Below, one piece after another: positions 19,340 through 24,165 of a stretch of 24,165 nucleotides of DNA. Under the pieces are notes generated by a model. It saw only the letters and a program-made list of their open reading frames with translations, ran no database searches and had not been told where the DNA came from. Both the position numbers and the translations under genes were made by a program. The DNA comes from Paracamarosporium sp. OC-R06-R3. Lineage: Eukaryota > Ascomycota > Dothideomycetes > Pleosporales > Didymosphaeriaceae. The stretch is taken from positions 1-24,165 of the forward strand of contig JACVRA010000245.1 of assembly GCA_019828545.1 (NCBI GenBank). Reading direction: 5' to 3'. Each line of letters opens with the position of its first letter. Within the stretch, counting starts at the first letter, position 1.

Positions 19340-22300
19340 ATGTCTGTGTCATCAGAGGCAGGTGCAGAGTACGGTATCGCACGAAGTGCCAACCTAGAAT
19401 GGTACGCTTGTCCTCGCCTATAAGCCACGCGTAGATGCTTGCAATCTATACCTCTAATCGATGGAGGGTCATCGGTGTGGTGGTTGAGAACGTACTTAAA
19501 TATTTCAGGTCCATTGGTCAGGTGATCTTCATGGGTTGGGATTCCTCTGAGATTACCCTTCAAGTCCGCGAATTGATCGAAGATTACCACGTAGGAGCTG
19601 TTATCTTGACCGCCAAGAACCTGAAATGTAAGGACATAGTCAAGGGGAAATCGTGCAGAGTCGTAGGCCAGAGGTTAACAATCAAATTAGCCGCTCAGCA
19701 TGCGACCAAGCTGGTTCAGGAGCTTCAGACCATTGCCTATCATGCAAAACATCCCCAGCCCCTTCTCATCGCAATAGACCAAGAAAGTGGGGGAGTCAAT
19801 AGCCTTTTTGATGAGGAATCCATGTGCGACTTTCCTAGTGCGATGGGAATGGCCGCAACCAGTAGTACCGATCTCGCATACGAGACGAACAAGGCGGCAG
19901 CAGAAGCGGTGAGAGCTTGCGGTGTCAACATGATGCTTGGCCCAGTGTTTGACGTCCTCTCCAATACCGGCTATCAGCTTCTTGGCGTTCGTGCTGTAGG
20001 AGATGATCCACAAGAGGTCTCGGCTTATGGTATTGCAGCAATGAACGGTATCAAAGATGCGGGACTCGCAACGTGTGGGAAACATTTTCCGACTTGTGGT
20101 AGCCTAAACTTCCTGGGTTCAAATCTGGATATGCCAACTATCACTCAGTCTTTAGAAGAGCTTCATTCGTGCGCTTTGGTTCCCTTTCAAAATGCCATCA
20201 TGACTAGAAGACTTGATAGTGTTCTTGTCAGTGGATGTGGCATTTCGAGGACCACCAAGTTTATTCCTCACGCTTGTCTTTCGAGCCAGATCGTAGACGA
20301 TCTCTTGCGACAGGACCTTCGTTTCAATGGTGTTGCTATATCTGAATGTTTGGAGATGGAGACACTCATACACGACATCGGAATCCAAAACGGTGCAGTC
20401 ATGGCGGTTGAAGCTGGTTGTGATTTGATTATGCTTTGTCGCACCTTCGACATCCAGATTGAAGCAATACGAGGAATTGAGCTAGGAACCTCCAACGGTA
20501 TCATTACGCTGGATCAGCTCGCAGAGTCGGCCGAGCGTATCAAACGATTGAAGTCGACATGCACCTCTTGGCAAATCGCGCTCAATCCTCCTGGTTTGAC
20601 ACGTCTCAAATCGCTTCTGCCCTCTCATACAGCTCTATCAAGAAAGGCTTATGACAGGTCCATGACTATCGTACGTGATAGAGACGGGCTAATTCCTCTC
20701 CATCGTTCAATGCGGCATGGCGAGGAAGTTCTACTTCTAACACCACTCGTCAGACCGCTCCCAGCATCGTCATTAGCACACAGGCCTTCTAAATTTCAAA
20801 GCCATGAACATCAACAGAAACATGTAGATTCTTCCATGCCGGATGATATGTTTACACTTCGCGAGGAAGGAGTGTTCAACGAACTGGGTCGTTCACTAGG
20901 TCGATCGCGGCGCGCGAAGGTCTTACACACCAGTTATACAGCGAATGGAGTTCGACCAGGTACGTGTCACTAGGAAAATCCAATGATTTGAGCAGGAACT
21001 GACTAACGTGCGTAGTCCATGAGCATCTGATCAAACGAGCATCCACCGTTATTATCACAACAGCAAATGCCAGCCGCAACATGTATCAGACAAGTTTTGC
21101 AAAGCACGTAGATCTGATTTGCTCGATCATGAGAATGCAAGGGCAGCGGAAACCTGTCATAATCATCGCCGTATCCTCCCCTTATGATTTCCTCCTCGAT
21201 AATTCGATTGGAACATATGTGTGTACTTTCGATTTTACCGACAATGCCATGCAGGCTTTGGTTCGTGTGCTTTGGGGTGAATCTGTGGCTCAAGGCAGTC
21301 TTCCGGGTACCTTACGGCCTATCAAAAAAGCAGTCAAGTCCCGCCGAAATTGGATCGTCGAAGTTTACGACCGTGAACGGGACAGTACTCACCTTACAGA
21401 ACTTCTACGCTCGGTCTCACTGGTGCCTTTCAACAATTACAATTCCTTAGCTTCAACAGAAATGGCGTCCCTTGAGATTAGATCTAAGTTGAACGAAGCA
21501 CACTTTGTGGTAAGAAATAGCAGCACAAACGCTCTCTTCGGCTTTGCTGCGACTTACTCAGTGGATCATACTGGTATTCTGGCGGCCATAATCGTTAACC
21601 CCACAAAGAGGAATATGTCCATAGGTCGCTCGCTCTATCGCCATGCGATCCTGTATTTGAAAGATCAACAGTCCAAAACCACAATACAACTGGGCAGTTC
21701 TTTTCCAGGTGCTTTTCCTGGGCTTCCGATCCAAGAGGAAGTCACCAGAAGATGGTTCGCCCAATTGGGCTGGGCTGGAAAATCAGCTAAGAGGATATCC
21801 AATCTAGCGATCGAAAACGTACGGAATTGGGACATTCCCCGTGGTATCGTAGATGAAATCAAGCAGGCCAGTCTCGGGTTTGACCTCATCCAAGGTCCAG
21901 GTTGCAATGACGTCAATGACGTGTTTACCCTTTTACACCGACACACCAGCCCCGATATTTTGGAGCTGTACAGATTGGCTCTAGACGGAAAAACCACCTG
22001 CGGGATCGTGAGGGCTAAAGACTCAAATGGCTTTGTCCTAGGTACGATCATCATATGTGCCCCTGGAAGTCCTTTCTCTACCTTGATTCCTGAGCTAGAG
22101 TTTCCGAATAGAGACATCGGCGGAGTCATAGCACCCGTGACTTTTGAACGGTCAAAGGCTGTCGTAGTCCTTCAGGCTCTAGTCTTCATGGGAGTACGAC
22201 AGAATAAGGCCCACGGAGCACACAAGACGGTTCTTACCTCGGTAATCAGGATTATCCTCTATTTTGTGCAAAGCTAACCTTGCTGCAGGTCTCGGATAAC

Positions 22301-22414
22301 TCTGAAAATCTCTTTGTGGAAATGGGATTCGAAGTCATCCGAGCCTATGATCAGCTCACATCTCCTGCTAATTCTGTGAGGGACCTTAACGAACCATATA
22401 GATTTCATGGCTGA
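19340..22414 (+). CDS. GH3 beta-N-acetylglucosaminidase-like protein fused to GNAT domains
   Basis: Five exons (19340-19401, 19509-19627, 19691-20959, 21016-22241, 22289-22414) sum to 933 residues. The intron at 19628-19690 is 63 bp, in frame and free of stops, but removing it joins NLK to SAQHATKLVQEL as expected for the family. Residues about 21-380 form a NagZ-type GH3 barrel: IGQVIFMGWDSSEI, LLIAIDQESGGVN, GVRAVGDDPQEVS and GKHFP (K191-H192). The usual catalytic loop (D-S-H before LD[LM]P) reads G203-S204-N205, and the usual nucleophile Asp in ISDDLxM is E279 (ISECLEM). A second GH3 segment follows to about 600. Then come two GNAT-like units: one with VNPTKRNMSIGRSLYRHA resembling the acetyl-CoA loop, and one ending FVEMGFEVIRAYD. 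Such GH3-GNAT fusions occur in fungi and are thought to act on intracellular GlcNAc compounds. There is no signal peptide. Hydrolase activity is doubtful from the loop. Confidence 0.88.
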
Positions 22415-22778
22415 TGAGGTTTTAGATATTATAACGTAGTAGGAATGCTAGGCAATATAATATTTGTAGCTCTTTTTGACGAACGACTAGTAGCGAGATT
22501 TTCTTTGTGTATGTTATTACAATTTCGCTCATGCTACACCCGTCCCCTCCAACATCTGGCTATATCGAACTGCTAGAAACCAAGAGTCTCATTGGCAAAC
22601 TCGTACGCTGCCTTTGCTCCGGTAGTGACTGCGTTGCTAAGATCAAAAGTGTAAGATCACGCAGTAGGTGATCAAAAAGGTTGGTGAGAAGATTGTGTAT
22701 CAACTAACTAGGTGTGCTATCTAGAAGCTGTAGAGTATGTACGTCTACCAGCGTAAACAGCGCTAGTCTCAGATAGGT
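22415..22778. other. Convergent intergenic region, GH3-GNAT and DUF1479 genes
   Basis: About 360 bp shared by the 3' ends of two convergent genes. It is AT-rich after the GH3-GNAT stop. It contains part of the dispersed repeat copy B and, on the minus strand, a short exon-like frame (22573-22636). No other element was seen. Confidence 0.5.
22573..22636 (-). other. Exon-like scrap downstream of the DUF1479 stop
   Basis: After a possible acceptor (CTTAG) the minus strand reads SNAVTTGAKAAYEFANETLG, then Phe and TAG. The style resembles the C-terminal helix of FAD or NAD(P) oxidoreductases (AxxxGxxAA). It could be a relic of a lost gene or an alternative terminal exon of the DUF1479 gene; neither is supported by more sequence. 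At about 20 residues this is close to chance. Confidence 0.2.
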
Positions 22779-22795
22779 TTAGCCTTCTCCCAGAG
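22709..22795 (-). repeat. Dispersed repeat, copy B (inverted relative to copy A)
   Basis: The reverse complement of this segment matches 10767-10852, with near-identity through GAGACTAGCGCTGTTTACG and CAGCTTCTAGATAG. It covers the last five or so codons and the TAA stop of the DUF1479 gene and its 3' flank. That suggests the repeat inserted at the gene's end and may supply its present stop codon. No third copy was found in the window. Confidence 0.7.
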
Positions 22796-24136
22796 GGAAA
22801 GAGCTTCTTGAACCGTCACAAAAAGGAACACATCCCATGGCCCGCTTCCCCGCCTCTGACAGACATCCGGCCGATCCGGCATCAACATGCGCCGATTCTC
22901 CGACACCTCCCGGAAAGTCGGGCGGAGGTCTCAAACCAAAGAAGCTGTCGCGTTGGCGCTTGAGGTACATTGCATTAACGTCACAAAGGGGGGCGGCAGG
23001 GATGTAAAATACGCTAGCATCTTGTTGTCCCTGGTGCTCTCCTTCAACCATGTGTGCAGCGTCACAGTGCCAGAACACAGCGTCACCAGGTCGCATCGTA
23101 GGGATAGTAGTAAAGCCGATGGGGCTGATATGGGGATGAAGGTCGGGAAGAAGCTCCTGCCCTGCGCCCATAGCAGCCCCGTGAAACATAGAGGAGTTGC
23201 TCTCGAGTGACCAGCCGCCAGGAGTTGGAGTGACGAAAGGTCGTAAGATTGTGTAAGCTGTCGATGCCTTAAGATCTGGGAACACACGCAGGGAACCGTT
23301 AGTCGGGGCACAGTCAGATAGTGAAATCCAACCCTGTCCGTTATTATGTTAATCATTCATTCGACTCAACAGGATCGTTTGCCGTCTTACCTGGTAGGAC
23401 CTAAATGCAGAGCACCCACCAGGACCGTTGTACATGTCAACGGTTGCTCCTAGTCTATGGCTGACATTGAAAGCATCATGATCCTCCCACCGACCCTGAA
23501 GAATCTCGGTGTAACATTTGCGGTATTCTGGATCTTCCCAACGTTCCAGGGATCCTCCGTCCAAGTGAGGACCTAAGTTGAAAGACTTGTCACCCGGCTA
23601 AGGGCAATCAACATTAGCTATACACATACGAATATAAGACCACTTACGGTTCGCATTCTCAGCCGATCACAATAAGCCACCGCCTCTGACAAGACAACCC
23701 TGTCCTCAGGTGTCTGGTTCCACACGAGGTTCAAGGCGACCTGGGCTTGAATCATGTTCTCGTGGGACCGAGCTTCCAGCTGTGCCTTACTCCAGTAGAG
23801 CTCATAAACTTGGATATCATCTGCTGGATATCCTTTGGTAGATGGATTTTTCTTAACATAATCACGAACAGACTGTTTCCAATCCAAAGCTTGTTGTTCT
23901 GGCACTATGCCTCTAATAACAATAGTTCCACGTTCCTTTAACAACGCCTTCGATTTCTCGGGCAACTGCCCACCATTCTCGACAATAGCGCTGAAGTCAA
24001 TTTCTGGGATAATGGAATGACCCAGTTCATTGACACAAGGAATTGTTTCCGTCTCTAACCGTTGAAGTAGGCGCAGCCAACTGTCTAGAATAGCATCCCC
24101 GTTGCGTCCAATGAGCTGTCGCTTCAAGTCTCCAAT
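22779..24136 (-). CDS. DUF1479 putative 2-oxoglutarate/Fe(II) oxygenase, 5' end outside window
   Basis: Three exons are visible: 24136-23648, 23597-23391 and 23333-22779, with introns of 50 and 57 bp. The first visible exon opens at a TTTAG acceptor (ending 24137) and reads IGDLKRQLIGRNGDAILDSW, which lies slightly inside the usual start of the family. One or more 5' exons therefore lie beyond the right edge or in the last 29 bases. The visible 416 residues include GTIVIRGIVPEQQALDWK, the metal-binding HxD in LGPHLDGGSLERWEDP, GWISLSDCAPTNGSLRVFP, and a distal H in PGDAVFWHCDAAHMVEGEH. The C-terminus keeps the PPPDFPGGVGES and AGKRAMG family signature. DUF1479 (YbiU-like) proteins share the double-stranded beta-helix oxygenase fold; their substrates are mostly unknown. 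The last codons and stop lie inside a dispersed repeat. The reading frame is otherwise intact. Confidence 0.88.
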
Positions 24137-24165
24137 CTAAATTATCGATATCTACTTGGTGTTTT

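Noticed and set aside
22887..23356. Open frames on both strands over DUF1479 exon 3
   Set aside because: Shadows of the minus-strand frame that carries the distal His and the family C-terminal signature.
1..24165. CRISPR array, prokaryotic operon or phage elements
   Set aside because: No regularly spaced repeats; spliced genes and fungal protein families show this is eukaryotic nuclear DNA.

Overview
This is nuclear DNA of a filamentous ascomycete. The genes carry short spliceosomal introns (mostly 45-70 bp, GT-AG or GC-AG), encode fungus-typical proteins (GH71 mutanase, GH3-GNAT fusion, isocyanide synthase, microsomal P450, secreted metallopeptidase) and show no operon-like spacing. A Dothideomycete such as a member of the Pleosporales would fit, but that is a guess from general gene style and not something the sequence proves.

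Left part (1-6.4 kb): an FAD-monooxygenase N-terminal exon reading leftward off or near the window edge, then a cytochrome P450 on the minus strand that is complete in outline but carries an in-frame stop and a 1-nt frameshift. Divergent from it on the plus strand is the most notable gene, an intact two-domain isocyanide synthase (Dit1/PvcA) fused to a TauD/TfdA 2-oxoglutarate/Fe(II) dioxygenase. An isocyanide synthase next to a divergent P450 recalls yeast DIT1/DIT2 and fungal isocyanide clusters; here the P450 looks dead, so the cluster may be decaying or working with other oxidases. Coding-like scraps lie upstream of the P450 and downstream of the synthase.

Middle (6.4-15.7 kb): a gene-poor stretch, a seven-exon secreted metallopeptidase-like gene on the minus strand with an intron inside its HExxH motif, a second gene-poor stretch of about 2 kb holding one copy of a dispersed repeat, and an 11-exon, 1183-residue secreted GH71 alpha-1,3-glucanase with four Cys-rich modules and a long C-terminal region I do not recognise.

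Right part (15.7-24.2 kb): a five-exon Baeyer-Villiger-type flavin monooxygenase, a five-exon GH3 (NagZ-like) plus GNAT fusion whose expected catalytic dyad is replaced, and on the minus strand the 3' three exons of a DUF1479 putative 2-oxoglutarate/Fe(II) oxygenase that runs off the right edge. The second, inverted copy of the dispersed repeat spans the DUF1479 stop codon.

Taken together the window mixes oxidative secondary-metabolism genes (isocyanide synthase-dioxygenase, P450, two FAD monooxygenases, DUF1479 oxygenase) with secreted or cell-wall-active enzymes. All splice models are read by eye from reading frame, splice signals and family resemblance; no search was run.
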